Source: Ophiobolus disseminans
Lineage: Eukaryota; Ascomycota; Dothideomycetes; Pleosporales; Phaeosphaeriaceae
Assembly: GCA_010093685.1 (NCBI GenBank)
Contig: MU006235.1
Coordinates: 573,780-637,779, forward strand
Reading direction: 5' to 3'
DNA length: 64,000 nucleotides
In this document: in pieces, positions 44,008 through 55,488 of the stretch
Position numbering within the stretch: the first letter of the stretch is position 1
How the letters are laid out: each line of letters begins with the position of its first letter
Position numbers and translations under genes: made by a program
The notes under the pieces: generated by a model
Seen by the model: the letters and a program-made list of their open reading frames with translations, nothing else
What the model was told of the DNA's origin: nothing
The model's database searches: none

Positions 44008-46106
44008 ATGAGCGGGCAAAGCAATTTGCAGCGCTCCAGCTGGAAGGCGGAGGCCATCAGGAGGGGAAACCTGAAGATCAGTGGGCCTATTCCTATTACG
44101 GAGGATACGCCGCTGAACGATGAGGAAGAGAAGGAGTTTGCGGAAACGGGTCTGCTGAGTCCAAGCCAGCCGCAGGACGAGCTAGACGCGCAGGACCCAA
44201 GACCTCAGACACCACCGCAGCCTGAAAACTCTCCTCCGAATATCCCATTGGAACCGGCTTCCTTGACTTCGCATCCAGTCGAAGAATCAGTGCAAGAAAG
44301 AGAGGTCTTGCACGAACGACAGCCTTCCAAATCTCCGCCAAGACCACGTCAGGTGAGCGAAATGGCACGTGAAAGTGTCATTGAGCCGCCTCCGCAGACT
44401 CCTCAAACGCCTTTTCGGTCAACGCCTGAGAGCGGGATCAAAGGCGCTCAGAAGAAGAAGCGGAAGAGTGGGCTGCGTGGTGTGTTCCGGAAGATGTTTG
44501 GACGAAAGAGCAAGGATGAGCAGGAGGAGGACGAGCCTGCGCGCAGAGGGCACAGCTACCACCATAGCGTAAGTTGTGTCACGTGTTTAAGGAGAACTGA
44601 GCTGACAATGCACAGGATCCGGGTATGTTGACGAGGCAATCGCCACCACGGGAACTCAGGACGCCAACTGGACCGCGGATATCAGATCTTCCAGTCGAGG
44701 AGTTGAGACCTCTTCATCCACTTGGACAGCATCTGCCATTTCCGATGAATGTCAATGCACCTCAAGCGAGCCCGCCACATGAGTATTTGACATTCGATAT
44801 GCAAAAACCTGATCTTGGCCGACGGAGAGCAACGCTTCCTAGTGTACCCAGTGCTAGCATTCACCGGCACAGTCTAGATGAACCTCGTGGAAGGCTGTCG
44901 ACGTGGGATGAGAGGCTCGACGAGGACCCAATACCGTCTCCAGGAATCGGTATCGCCTTGTCGAGCCCGACTCAGGCATTTACTCCAAGAGGTTCAAAAC
45001 GGAGGTCCAGAAGTGCAGATGCGTTGCGCGAGCTCGTCAAGGATCGTGCGTCTCTTGATCGGAGAAGAAGCGCGGAGATCAGGTACTGGAGGCAAAGTTA
45101 CACATCTGGCAGCATGTACAGTCGACCGCAAACTGCACGGACTGTGGAGACAATACGGAGCGTCCAGATGCAGGAGCCGGCTATCACAGAACCCATAGAC
45201 GAAGTCTTAGAGATGAGCGCAACACTGGTGCAAGCTGACGAGCCATCGCCATTACCAACACCAGTCGAGCAGGCGAAAGAACGCGAGTTCCAAGCACCTG
45301 TCTCAGCTTTCAACTTTGGTCTGAAGAGCGGCTTTTCAGACACCGACACCGTCCCATCGGAACATCCTGTCCCACTTTCTCCACCCGAGAAGAGTCGAAA
45401 CCGCATGTCAATCGAAGAGCGCGTCGCCCACCTTGAAGGCACATTCCAGAGCCTAGAGTCATCCATGCACCGCATGTCCTCCCGCACAAACCGCCAAACC
45501 ATCATCCTCTCCGACGCTCCCCGCAACCTCCGCTCGCGCAACCGCAACTCCTCATCCCAATCCGGCTCCACAAGCAGCCACTCCCGCCTCCCAGAATACC
45601 AATCCAGCAACGACACGCTGAAATCGAGTCCCGCCTCGCCAACGCTCGTCAGACCCGGCGCAGAAGGCGACAGTAAAGAAAAAGTCATCGAGAAACTCTA
45701 CGAAGCACTCAAATACGAACGCACAGCGCGAAAAGCCCTCGAACAACAAGTCCTCAACCTTCGCCACGACATCGCTGACCTCCACGCCCTCGTAAATAAA
45801 CTCATCGCCTCCGCAACAGCTACGTCGCCGTCGTATCCCACGCCTTCGCCTGACGCGCTCATTCTTAGCACCGAAGATCGACTCCTGACGCCCCGCTTGA
45901 ATGAGTTTGGCACTACTCGGAACGTTGTTGGGCGCAAGGATAGCGAGAGGAGCGAGAGGAGAAGATACAATGAGGAGTGGAATAGCAGTCCTGATGATTT
46001 GGCGACGCCGAATGATGGGGATGTTTGGGCGACGCCCAAGGAGGAGGGTTTTGGGGCGGGAGGCAGTGGGTTTTTTCAGGAGGGGAGGGAGAGGGGGTAT
46101 GCTTGA
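44008..46106 (+). CDS. Large disordered protein with C-terminal coiled coil
   Basis: 683 aa from exons 44008-44568 and 44616-46106. The 47-nt intron (GTAAGT...GCTGAC...CACAG) joins in phase. I chose the ATG at 44008 (GCAGACATGAGC) over 43975, which has a poor context. The N-terminal 190 residues are Pro/Glu-rich with a basic patch (GAQKKKRKSGLRGVFRKMFGRK) that may bind membranes or a nuclear importer. The middle is disordered, with Ser/Arg motifs (KRRSRSADALREL). Around residues 460-490 is RMSIEERVAHLEGTFQSLE, then ILSDAPRNLRSR, and a clear coiled coil KVIEKLYEALKYERTARKAL...LHALVNKL. Similar proteins of unknown function exist in other filamentous ascomycetes, from memory. No enzymatic motif is seen. 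Confidence 0.75.
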
Positions 46107-46842
46107 GTGTTTGGAATAGCATTTGTGAAGAGCTTTTTGTTGTTTTTGGCATTTGGTTTTTGCGTTTGTACGATACTGATACCCAGCGTTGGCGTTGGTG
46201 GAGCGTGTGCATGTGAGCATTGAGAGTCAGCATTCAGGATTTAGCATTGAGTGCTTTGTCTTTTGTTTCTGTCGTTCGTTGAGATTGTGGGTTTTCTTGC
46301 GTTTGGATGGCATTGGTGGACATGAAATGTATGAGATGAGATTAGCGAGGAATGAATGGAAATACTATTGAATGCCTTCTGATTTGGGGTCGTGCAGTGA
46401 GAATGTGCCACAAGACTGGATTGTTGGCACGGCTGAGAAATTTTCACGTCACAATCGTATGTCTTTTTCCATCTGATGTGTTACTTCGTTACTGACCGAC
46501 GCTCGCTACGAGACTATTACTTACTCGCCTCGAAATGCAGGGAAGGACTAATGAAATGTAGCGACGCGCTTATTTTGGTTATTTTTAGTAGATATACAAG
46601 TACATATTAATTGACTGTGGAATCGATATTGCGTGCTCGAGGAGTATGTTGGTGCGTTGATCAAGCATTCCGTACCTGGCGATGGTGATATTTCAACGGA
46701 CGGTATACAGGGGACCTTCACAGGTGTGTTTGTAGGAAATTGGGAGGGATATAGTGGCGATGGGCAAAGCACAGAAATGACGCGCACCAGCACACTATAA
46801 TAACGAAATAGCATATCAAGTACACTGCCCTGCACCAAATGC
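46107..46842. other. Convergent intergenic region
   Basis: GT-rich 3' UTR of the disordered-protein gene and the 3' flank of the membrane-protein gene. No gene is seen. Confidence 0.45.
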
Positions 46843-47883
46843 TCAATCACTCTTCCCCACCCCAACAACCCTCCCCCCACTTCTTATCCCCAGTTCCTCC
46901 GCACTCAAAAACCTGCCCTTGCCCCTCTCCGCATCACTCCTCTTCCCCCCGTGACCACCCCTCCTCTTGCCATGCTGCGCACTCTCATACTCGTCCTTAC
47001 CCAACCCGCACCCAAATATACAAAACAAGCACAGCACAACGAAGAGCCCGATGATTGCCATGATGAACAAGAATAAGCCCCACGCCCCGGACGTGATGTA
47101 CTCGATGAACGACGATTCCGCAGTGGAGACGAGGTGTTGAGCCGTACCTTTTTCTCCGTGCGCGTCCCAATCTTGGATGCGCATGATGCGTGTATTTTTG
47201 CTTTGAGATGTAGCGGATGATCTGGGCACAAGTCCTGCCCGCACAATCTCATACCCATCCGCATCCCCCGCAGACAGAACCGGCCGCCTCAACAGTACTA
47301 CTTCCAGCACCTTCTGCCCCTGCGCATCTAACTTGATCGTCACATCCTGCGCCCACGCCTCCAGGACGTCGAACGTGAATAGCAGCGCACTAGAATCCTT
47401 GATGCGGCGTACGGAGTACGCGTAGGAGAAAGCAAACGTCGCTCCTCCTGGCGTGTCGAGTTGGTTCGAGTCTACGAGTTGGGATATTTCTTGGGCGGAG
47501 ATGGAGAGGGGGACTTGTGCGGCGGATATACGAGGGAGGATGTTTGAGGGGGTGAGGAGGGGGGAGGTGTTTATTGATATGGTGGGGGTGGTGTAGGGGA
47601 GGGATATGTTGAGGAGCTTGTCACGTGTTAGTCGAGAAATTCTGTTCTGAAATGGGATGAAAGGATGGTTCACCAAAGCATTCTCCTCATCGCGGGATTT
47701 CCAAGGTGCATTTTGCGCTTGAGTCGATGTTGCGTCGTGGTATAGGAATGGGCAGGCGGTGCAGGGGAGTTTAGCGATGAAGTGGTAGCCGGGGGATAGG
47801 GTTGTTATTTCTGGTGCGGGTTCGGCGCTTGCCGCCTTCCATAGTGCCAGAACTGCTATTATGGGTGGTGCTCGGAGTATCAT
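46843..47883 (-). CDS. Type I membrane protein with luminal Cys pair
   Basis: 346 aa as a single frame. Residues 1-20 are a signal peptide (MILRAPPIIAVLALWKAASA). Next is a luminal region with LPCTACPF (a CXXC motif), several predicted N-glycosylation sites (NISL, NTSP) and a beta-rich domain (GATFAFSYAYSVRRI, LLFTFDVLEAW, VLLRRPVLS). One membrane helix lies near residues 270-292 (LFLFIMAIIGLFVVLCLFCIF), followed by a basic cytosolic tail. A 57-nt stretch within the frame starts GTGAAC and ends with CTAAC...CAAG. It could be an optional in-frame intron. It resembles conserved fungal ER/secretory proteins of unknown function. I assign no activity. Confidence 0.72.
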   Translation of the reverse strand: MILRAPPIIAVLALWKAASAEPAPEITTLSPGYHFIAKLPCTACPFLYHDATSTQAQNAPWKSRDEENALVNHPFIPFQNRISRLTRDKLLNISLPYTTPTISINTSPLLTPSNILPRISAAQVPLSISAQEISQLVDSNQLDTPGGATFAFSYAYSVRRIKDSSALLFTFDVLEAWAQDVTIKLDAQGQKVLEVVLLRRPVLSAGDADGYEIVRAGLVPRSSATSQSKNTRIMRIQDWDAHGEKGTAQHLVSTAESSFIEYITSGAWGLFLFIMAIIGLFVVLCLFCIFGCGLGKDEYESAQHGKRRGGHGGKRSDAERGKGRFLSAEELGIRSGGRVVGVGKSD

Positions 47884-48539
47884 TGTGGTTGTGTGGAGCT
47901 GGTGGAGATGCTGACACGTGTGACATAGTGATGGTGAGGCGAGGCTTGGCGAGTCGGGGAAATGAATGGCGCACTGCGTTACCGGTACCGGTAGCGTGGT
48001 CGCGGTTGGCTTCGTTGATTACTTCGTGCAGCACGCTTCAACACTCGGATTACTTCGTACAATGTGGCACGCATCGTAACTCACCGGATCCCTCGAGTTG
48101 TTGCAAAAAAGCAACATCTATACTCTCTGTCAGAAGAGTTTCAAGGCCATGGACTCGAACAGAAGCCCTGTAAATCGTGACATGTCCGGGCTAGGATGAA
48201 CGATCGTCTGTGAAGGCGACCGGAAGCGCCTGAGGCACCTTACTGTTACGCTGGAGCACGACGACATGTAGCCCTACCTGCAGGATCGTAGGAAGTAGGC
48301 AGGTGACGTAGAACACCCCTCTGTTGCCATCGATCCATAAAGATCGCTTATTCACCGCAGTCGGATAGAATACGTGCATTCACTTTGATGCCTTATCAGG
48401 CCGTTGGGCCAGTATATTCACCTGGTCGAAATCATGGCAGACATAGACCATGCGGACCCCCCGGATCCAGGAGCTTGAGCCAGGTACGGTCTGGATTTGT
48501 AGTCTTTCGATTTGAAGTTCGCTGATGATGACCAGAGAT
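47884..48539. other. Intergenic region
   Basis: Promoter of the membrane-protein gene and the ill-defined 5' side of the CorA-like remnant. A short ATG frame at 48434 on the plus strand soon meets a stop. Confidence 0.4.
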
Positions 48540-50845
48540 TCGATACGTGATTGTTAAGCGGGGTCTGACTGTATCCAAAGCCGAGTATTGGATGGTGACT
48601 GAGCTCAACGATTTGCTGAAGAAGTCCAAGCCAGACCTAAGGACCTCTTCAGTATCACGCGACTATCTACGCAAGGCATTTCATTATGGCTTTCCATCAC
48701 AGCTCCGTCCTGGGCCGCGTACACACCCATCACGCTGCTTGTATGAGTGTGGAGGGTACATGGATTCTTTCTGTGATCATCAGGCTCCGTCATCCGGAAC
48801 AAGGCGAGAAGCAATTACACCTGGAGATATCTAAAAAGATATCTGGTGAAGATCACCTGCTTCTCGCTGACGTCGCGTAAGAGGAGCTAGAATCCGTCAA
48901 GCAAAAGATTGTAGGCGGGATGGATCCTTCATTAGTCTGTGAAGCTCTTTTGATAACGAGCTGGCCGGGTCATTACCGCAGAACGGTCTACGATACGCTA
49001 GCTCAGGTGTCTTTATGCAAGATACACCCAAATGAAACGCGCTTTCAGGTGTATTCGATTGGAGAACTGGATGGTGGGTCAAAGGTCGGATCACAACAAA
49101 GGCTACTGTCTGAGCTCTCACTGTCCAGCTTGGGAGCGAAGGTGGAGAGCCAGTCTTATTGGTATCATGTGCCTTCGACCAACGTGAGTACCACCGAACG
49201 CGATTGACTTGAGCATAGACCAAACGTCCATAGGGGCCTGGCCATAAATCTCACAATTGCCTATTTCAAACCGAGCGTACCTTGGACGAGGCCTATTATC
49301 CAAGTCTCAGCAGAGAAGCACTCAAGAAACGAAACAACGATCAAATAGTATCTCACTATAGTGAGGACTACAAAAGTTATTCTATAAGTGGAAGTGGGAC
49401 AGTAGGGGTCGATATGCCTCTTCTCATGGTCCCTCAGCTTTGGCTCTGGAGAACAGGCGGCTTTATCATTTCTGCAGACAGTATGGCTGGATATCTTGAT
49501 ATGACCTGGGTGCAGTCATTCGTATTGGGTCATTCATGGGAAGTGCGTTCTCCTGTGGGTGATGCGGATGTCCTGGTAGGCCTTCTCATGGCACGCTTTA
49601 TCGACAACTTTGGCAAGGCATACTCTCACAAAGGCATTGAACATCTAACAGCACTCGACCTCTTCGAGAATCGTGTAGTGGGCATCTTGTCAGAAGTCGG
49701 AGTATATGTAGGTACTGGTATCTCCGAAGATGTCGAATTCGCCAAGGAGCGATACTTCACTCATGTCGTCTCAGATGTACGTAGCGAGCTTGGTATGATA
49801 CAACATTTTCTCGAGCAACAGGAAGAGATTCTAGGAGCTCTTCTTGACGGTCGGAAGAAAGACACGGCCGCAGCAAGCACATCACAACAACCGCCAATGT
49901 CGCTAGCGAGCCAGGAGAAATCTTAAAGTCCTTCTAGGTCCTGAGAATGGACAATCGTCGGCCTCCGGAGACAAGCAATCGCTAGTGCTATCCAAAGCTG
50001 AGAGGGCTGCTCGGTCGTCAGAGAACTGGGCACGGGTTGAGGGGGCGGAAGGGACTCTCAAAAAGTACAAAAAAAGGGAGAGAAAGATCGATGGCGATGC
50101 AGAGCGTGTTGAGAAGGCCATACAGGATCTCCTCAATCTGAAGCGCACACATGCCAGTATCCAGGACGCCCATAGCAGCCTAGTCCTCAGTACAGCAGTA
50201 ATAGGCTTCGCGGTTGTTACGATCGTATTCGCACCACTTGCATTCCTCACCGGTCTCTTCGCTCTGAAGGTCGAAGGATTTAGGCAGCTCCAGACCATTC
50301 CTCAAGACGACGTATACGACAGCGGCAAGCTGAGCGGTATATTCGGTAAGCACGACAACTGCATGGGCCCTCAGAAGATGCTAATTTACTGCAGTCAGCG
50401 CTGAAATTCTGACCCTCATTTTGACTTTCCTCGCTGTCAAGCTTGCCTTTGGTACACCGAGCATTGGGATTAACGAACCTCGAGAAAGGAAAATATCCGA
50501 AGGCTCTGGAATGACATGCTCGAGACGCTGCGTTTTCAGAGCCGCGTGCAACAGCGTGGCAAAGAGGAAAAGAGAAAAGAAAAGGAAAAGGGTAGCTCAC
50601 CGACCGACACCGGCAAAATTCCAACTCAAGCTCCAATAACCCAGATACTAGCTTCAGCGGTCCCAGCGCTGGTCCCAACACCGGTACCAACAGTTCAGAC
50701 ATCAGTCCCAGCAGGCGATACACCGGCTGCGAAAGAGCAAGGAGAGACTGGACCCTCGGAGAGTACTCTAGCGACAGGATGGTTTTTGTCAGTGCGGAGA
50801 ACAGTGAGGCGGCAACGCAATGCATCGCCAGAACCCAAAGCGTAG
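48540..50845 (+). pseudogene. Fungal CorA-like membrane protein gene, multiply broken
   Basis: Family features in order: SLVCEALLITSWPGHY, RFQVYSIGEL, SYWYHVPST, then after a clean 50-nt intron (49184-49233) FQTERTLDEAYYPSLS, LLMVPQLWLWRTGGFII, FENRVVGILSEVGVYVG, then KIDGDAERVEKAIQDLLNLKRTHASI. The two CorA-like membrane helices follow (LSTAVIGFAVVTIVFAPLAFLTGLFALK and, after an intron at 50346-50394, ILTLILTFLAVKLAFG). Lesions: TAA at 48878-48880 in an otherwise continuous frame, a frame change near 49920 (GAGAAATCTTAAA, as if one A were lost), a possible shift in the tail near 50510, and no valid start. The canonical GMN motif of bacterial CorA is not visible, as is common in this fungal group. 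Confidence 0.6.
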
Positions 50846-51079
50846 CACAGTGGAAAGTACATGGACGAGATATTTACTAGATAGCATCTAGACCAAGTGG
50901 AAGAGGGTCTATTTGAGTGGAGTAAAGGAGACATGTTGGATTTGTGCGCAAAAGAAAAGTCTATTCGAAAAATGATACGAACCTCCGACCCACCTCTATA
51001 TGCCATACACAACGCCTGTAAATGCAAAAACCAACCCCTCAAAACCATACCCATAAATGAACACTGACCTACACCAGCC

Positions 51080-52093
51080 TCATGCCGCATCCACCCTCTC
51101 ATTCTCCCTCATCAACAAGGCCATAAGATCATTCTCATCCAAATAAACACCAAACAACCCATCCCCATCATCTCCACCCATAACCCGACTCGGCACATCC
51201 ACTACCCCTCCTGCTTCCTCTTTCTTCTCCCCCTCAACTACCTTCACCACCAAACCCTTCCCAACCGCCTCCCTAACGATCCTCACCCCCCTCAACGCCT
51301 CTTCATTCCCCTCCACACACCTCCCTACATCCCGCAGCAATGTCCCCAACACATCTCCCTTCGATCGTATACCCAAAGCCCCAATCTCAATAATCCGCCG
51401 ACTATGCGCAAGTTGCGTGGTATCGGTCATGTGCCTAACACAAACCCCATCATCCATCCCACCCAAACCCGCACCGCCCAACCTCCCCGCCCTACCCTGA
51501 CTCACACTCCTCCCATGCATCCCATACGGCCCCGCCCTCCTCTTCTCCTCAGACGTCGCACATCTCGCGCGCTGAGCTTGTAAGCGCGCGAACGTGGGGT
51601 TGGGCGGGCGGTCTGCGTCGTTGTGGCTGAGTGAGCGGCGGCGCGAGTAATTCTGGGGTGGGGCGTTTGGAAGCAAGAAATACGGGTTGAGGTCTGGATG
51701 GGCGGCGTAGAGTGGTGTGGGGCGTTGGTATGCGGAGGGGTGCAGGTGGGCTTGGAAGGGCGGGTAGTAGGGGGCGGAGAGGGGGTGTGGGTGGGGCGAA
51801 GGGTAGGAGGATGTTGGGCGGCTGAGGGTGTAGGAGGAGTAGGCTGGGGTGGAGGGCGTGGGGGAGTCGAAGGGTGTGTGGGAGGGAGTTTCGAAAGGCG
51901 TGTGGAACGGGGAGGCGAAGGTGTAATCGATGGAGTCTAGGGTATCGCTGTTGGTGGAGGAGAAAACTGGATCGTCGGATGGAGTGGAGCCGAAGAGGTC
52001 GTCAAGTTGTGATTGGGTGTATTCCTCCTGTCCGAAAGCAGGGAGAAAAGGATCAATGGCTGTGTCGTTGAACGGCGTGCTTGGCTGAGACAT
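51080..52093 (-). CDS. Hypothetical Pro/Ser/Tyr-rich protein, 337 aa
   Basis: Single exon. The N-terminal 200 residues are low-complexity with repeated HTPFETP/HTPFDSP motifs and SYPSPHPHP-type runs, resembling a disordered activation region. The C-terminal part is more folded: RRIIEIGALGIRSKGDVLGTLLRDVGRCV, then GVRIVREAVGKGLVVKVVEG and a final GLFGVYLDENDLMALLMREN. No DNA-binding domain, signal peptide or membrane helix is seen. Family unknown. Plus-strand frames over it are Gly/Val-rich shadows. Confidence 0.6.
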   Translation of the reverse strand: MSQPSTPFNDTAIDPFLPAFGQEEYTQSQLDDLFGSTPSDDPVFSSTNSDTLDSIDYTFASPFHTPFETPSHTPFDSPTPSTPAYSSYTLSRPTSSYPSPHPHPLSAPYYPPFQAHLHPSAYQRPTPLYAAHPDLNPYFLLPNAPPQNYSRRRSLSHNDADRPPNPTFARLQAQRARCATSEEKRRAGPYGMHGRSVSQGRAGRLGGAGLGGMDDGVCVRHMTDTTQLAHSRRIIEIGALGIRSKGDVLGTLLRDVGRCVEGNEEALRGVRIVREAVGKGLVVKVVEGEKKEEAGGVVDVPSRVMGGDDGDGLFGVYLDENDLMALLMRENERVDAA

Positions 52094-52947
52094 GCTGTAG
52101 GTATCCGAATTTCAGAAGAGCGTGCGTGATCGACGAGAATTCGGAATCGTGGGAAGACTGTCACACAAACAAAAAGATACGTGCCGATCGCCGAAATATA
52201 TTCTTGTTGTTAGTTTTCCTGGTTGGTCCAGGCTGAGACAAACTGATGCTGGGAGTTTGCATGGCGGAAGATGTGGCGGCGAGACCGGTGCGTGGACGGG
52301 TACCTGCGCTGAGAACGTGGACCTGGAGCAAACAAACGTGTCGTAGATAATGGCTTATTTTGACGCGTGTTCTGTGTTTGGTTGGCGAGCATGTGCGGAG
52401 GCTGAATGTCTTGGTGTGTGCGTCTTCAACACCGGTGACTCATTTCCATAGAGAGTAGTCCATCTTTCCGCCTTCTTCTATAGTGGGCTTACCGTGCTTG
52501 AGCACTGTCCGCATCGAACACAATGCGACTAGATCGATGGCTTGACATGATCAGAGACAACTGAAAATGGAGGATGACAGGTAGAAAGAAACAATGAATC
52601 GCTTTACGAAACCCGTCGTACTTTGCAAGAGCGCTGATACTATTCTCTTGGCCGGATGCTGGGATAGTAGGTTGCTGTGGTGCAGTAGAACTACAAGGAT
52701 GTAACCACAAAGGCTTATTTTGGTCTCTTGCCATATGTCAAACCTGCGATCAGGATTATACGGCACAGAGACCATACAAGTCATCAGGACTCAGAAATGG
52801 GTGCAGACCCCACCTGTCGTAGAAAGTCGTGAATTCGTTCATATGCGTCCAGGAGCTTTTCAAGCTCCTTCTCCTGTTCCTTCCTTGCAACCCTCATAAT
52901 ACACAACACCTCAAATATCCTACAACACACCATCTCCATCCCACTTC
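52094..52947. other. Intergenic region
   Basis: Promoter region of the 52093 gene and 3' flank of the next. Short frames on the minus strand (52489-52784) have no recognisable sequence. Confidence 0.4.
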
Positions 52948-53493
52948 TTACTCCTTCTTCGACCCCTCCTCTCCATCCCCCTTCTTCTTATCCCAATTCC
53001 ACACATCCCAAATCTGTTCAAAAATCATATCCATATATCCCTTACCCTCCTCCAGCGCCTTCCGCTCCTCCTCAAGTCTCCTCTCCTTCCAATCATCCTT
53101 CTCATCCCCCATCCACAGTCTGCCAAATATGCCCTTCTCCTCCGCCCCACTCTCCCCACTCAACATCCTTCCCTTCTCCCGCTCCTCCCTGATCCGCCGC
53201 TGCATTTCCCGCGCCTGCTCCGTGGGCATCGCATCTAGGCGCCGCGGCGCGAGTTGCTGTACGAGTCCCCGCCCGGTGTTTACGGTGCAGAGGTGGTCCG
53301 CGGAGAGGTAGAAGCCGACGGCGAGTGTGAAGGTGTAGAGGTCGAGTTTTCGTGGGGGGAGCGCGATGATGAGGGGGCAGGCGATTACGCCGCCGATGGC
53401 GAGGTTGCGGACGATGCGGTTGTAGCGGGCTTGTTGTTCAAGGGCGAGGCGCTGTTCGGGCGGGATCGGGGGTGTGACGGTGGGGGTGGACAT
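52948..53493 (-). CDS. Small two-helix membrane protein (annotated as rhomboid-family in other fungi)
   Basis: 181 aa, single exon. The N-terminus is short and Pro-rich. Two hydrophobic segments follow at about residues 30-46 (LAIGGVIACPLIIALPP) and 52-66 (YTFTLAVGFYLSADH), with the conserved PPRKLDLYTF between them. The C-terminal half is charged and helical (TEQAREMQRRIREEREKG, KGIFGRLWMGDEKDDWKERR, LEEGKGYMDMIFEQIWDVWNW). This layout matches a fungal family often labelled rhomboid family membrane protein. No rhomboid catalytic Ser-His motif is visible, so protease activity is doubtful. Likely a mitochondrial or ER membrane protein. Confidence 0.7.
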   Translation of the reverse strand: MSTPTVTPPIPPEQRLALEQQARYNRIVRNLAIGGVIACPLIIALPPRKLDLYTFTLAVGFYLSADHLCTVNTGRGLVQQLAPRRLDAMPTEQAREMQRRIREEREKGRMLSGESGAEEKGIFGRLWMGDEKDDWKERRLEEERKALEEGKGYMDMIFEQIWDVWNWDKKKGDGEEGSKKE

Positions 53494-53901
53494 TGTGGTG
53501 GTGTGTGGGATGTTTGGAATGATGGTTGTCTTGCGATTGGTGGTAGGATATACGTTGGGTGGCTGAATGCGTGTGGTGTGGTCGTGGTGTTAATGGGATT
53601 GATGGTGATGGAGATGTTCAATGATGCAAAGACCGCGGTTGCGCTCGGCTAAACCTTCCTTTCTCAAATCAAAGCAACAAATTATTTCAAGGACGATAGT
53701 ACTCTGACTTTCGCTCTGATTGGCTTCGGAGATACATGAGCTGGGTCTTTGGCTTTGTAGTGTGTAGCTCGAAGCTACAAAGGGTGTATTATTAGACTAC
53801 AGAACGCCGCAAGCTGTGTTTTGTGACCTGAAGTAACCCAGGCGCCATTTCCATGCAGAGCCCAATCACAGATTTTATCAAGCCCTCAATAGACATAAGG
53901 G
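53494..53901. other. Intergenic region
   Basis: Promoter of the small membrane-protein gene and 3' flank of the next. No feature is seen. Confidence 0.4.
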
Positions 53902-54709
53902 CTATACTCTCCGCCTTTTGACGTTCTCCCTGTCTGGAAATCGACTGCCTTCTGCTCCACCTGATTGTCCATTCCCATCCTCCTTCCTCTTCAGCATCTG
54001 CTCAAATGTGCCACTGCTCTTCAAACGCTTCGTCGGGGTGCCGTCGTACTCGCTGCCGCTGTACCCATGGCGCGACCTTTCTTCGCCTTCATTTTCCGCT
54101 GCGCTATCGGACCTCGGTTCTTCGAGCGCATCACGCTTTCGTTTGTGTGCAGTACTTGGTGTCTCCATCAGGCGTCGCAGTCGACTCTCCTGTAACCGCC
54201 TGTTCACCTCTTCCGTGACATCGATGTGTTCGGTTACATAGCCATTATCTGTTTGAGCAGGCTTGGCGCGCGGTGTAGCACTCTGATCAACAGGGGGCGA
54301 CATGGCTTGGGATGGTGTCTTCGGGGTTTCCTTGGTTGGTATTGGTGTTGGTGGTTTCGTTCCTTCGATGCTGAGTCGCTTGTTCGAAGTTTTGGCCTGG
54401 AAAGTCAATTTTCATTGTCCAAGATGCAATGATGTCTGCGCACCTTTTTCACCGCCAGCCCTTCGCTCTGCAGCTGATCTCTGAAGCGCTTCATGTCATC
54501 CTGCAGCCTGCCAGACTTATTGCGTAATGATATGAGGTCCGCGGCGAGCCAGTCGGGCGCATTGTGATCCGTCGCATCGAGGCCCTCGTTCAAGTATTGC
54601 AGCTGTGTGCGTAGATTCTCGATGTGCTGGTCAAAGTCCTGGAGAGTTCGGTGAGTGAGATGAAAGAAGGTATGCCAGTATTCCTGACCTCAAGCGAAAA
54701 GCCCGGCAT
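53902..54709 (-). CDS. Basic nuclear-type protein with N-terminal helix
   Basis: 236 aa. Exons are 54709-54689 (21 nt), 54638-54444 and 54396-53902, joined in phase by introns of 50 and 47 nt. The protein starts MPGFSLEDFDQHIENLRTQL, then DWLAADLISLRNKSGRLQDDMKRFRDQLQ (a coiled coil, residues about 35-70). The rest is disordered and basic with TPTKRLKSSGTFEQMLKRK and a C-terminal NVKRRRV, both nuclear-localisation-like. EVNRRLQESRLRRLMETPST forms another helix. The clean phase of the micro-exon supports the start. Family and function are not recognised. Confidence 0.65.
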
Positions 54710-55488
54710 ATCGTACGGAGTTTGCGTAGGACAATGGAGCTTGAAGCTACAGATCCGAGATTCAGGGATTAAGTCCGTGTGGAGATGGATTCGGAACCTT
54801 CTTTCCGAATCGGAACTGCATGTACAAATACTAGAGCACAATGATAGAGTAGACCAAATATCAAATTCGCAGAATAAGTAACGTAGTAGTGTGCAGTAAA
54901 GAAACTGATCAGAGCGCATCTGAACATAATTCATCAATTCAATCATTGGGAACGTGACCACTGTGTAAAGCCACCTAGTCAATCAAACTGGCAACATTAG
55001 GCTTGCGAAGGCACCGGTACATAACGAAACGTTTGAACATCTACCACCGATTCATCCAACGAACTCCGTGGGGCAGATTGAATTTGACGGATGGGTTACT
55101 GTTTAAGCCCCTCAGGAGACTCCGATATAGCGTTGAGCGCCTCGGCGGACTACGATTTGTCCTATCCAGCACAAGCATGAGAACGGCCTGGCCTGAGAAA
55201 CTCTTCTATGGTCCCCAGCACACATTGTGACTCTATGAGCACCTCGCCTTGTCGGAAACTGCGCACGTGTCTTGCTGAGCGATGTGAATGGCAAACAAGG
55301 GTCCACAAAGCCATCTATCTGCCATTTGACGTTGGTGGCCACGCCGACACTATGATATCATAGTTCGAAATCGAAGACAAACGAGCTGTGACACCCGTGT
55401 TACTGCTAGCTTTTCGGTCTGGTGCACGATGTGGCTAGAGCTTAGTGCCTAGTCCTAACGGATCGTGGTGAAGGGTTGCACACTTCGT
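54710..55488. other. Intergenic region
   Basis: Promoter of the 54709 gene and 3' flank of the DUF4604 gene. Frames at 55003-55342 show nothing recognisable. Confidence 0.4.
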
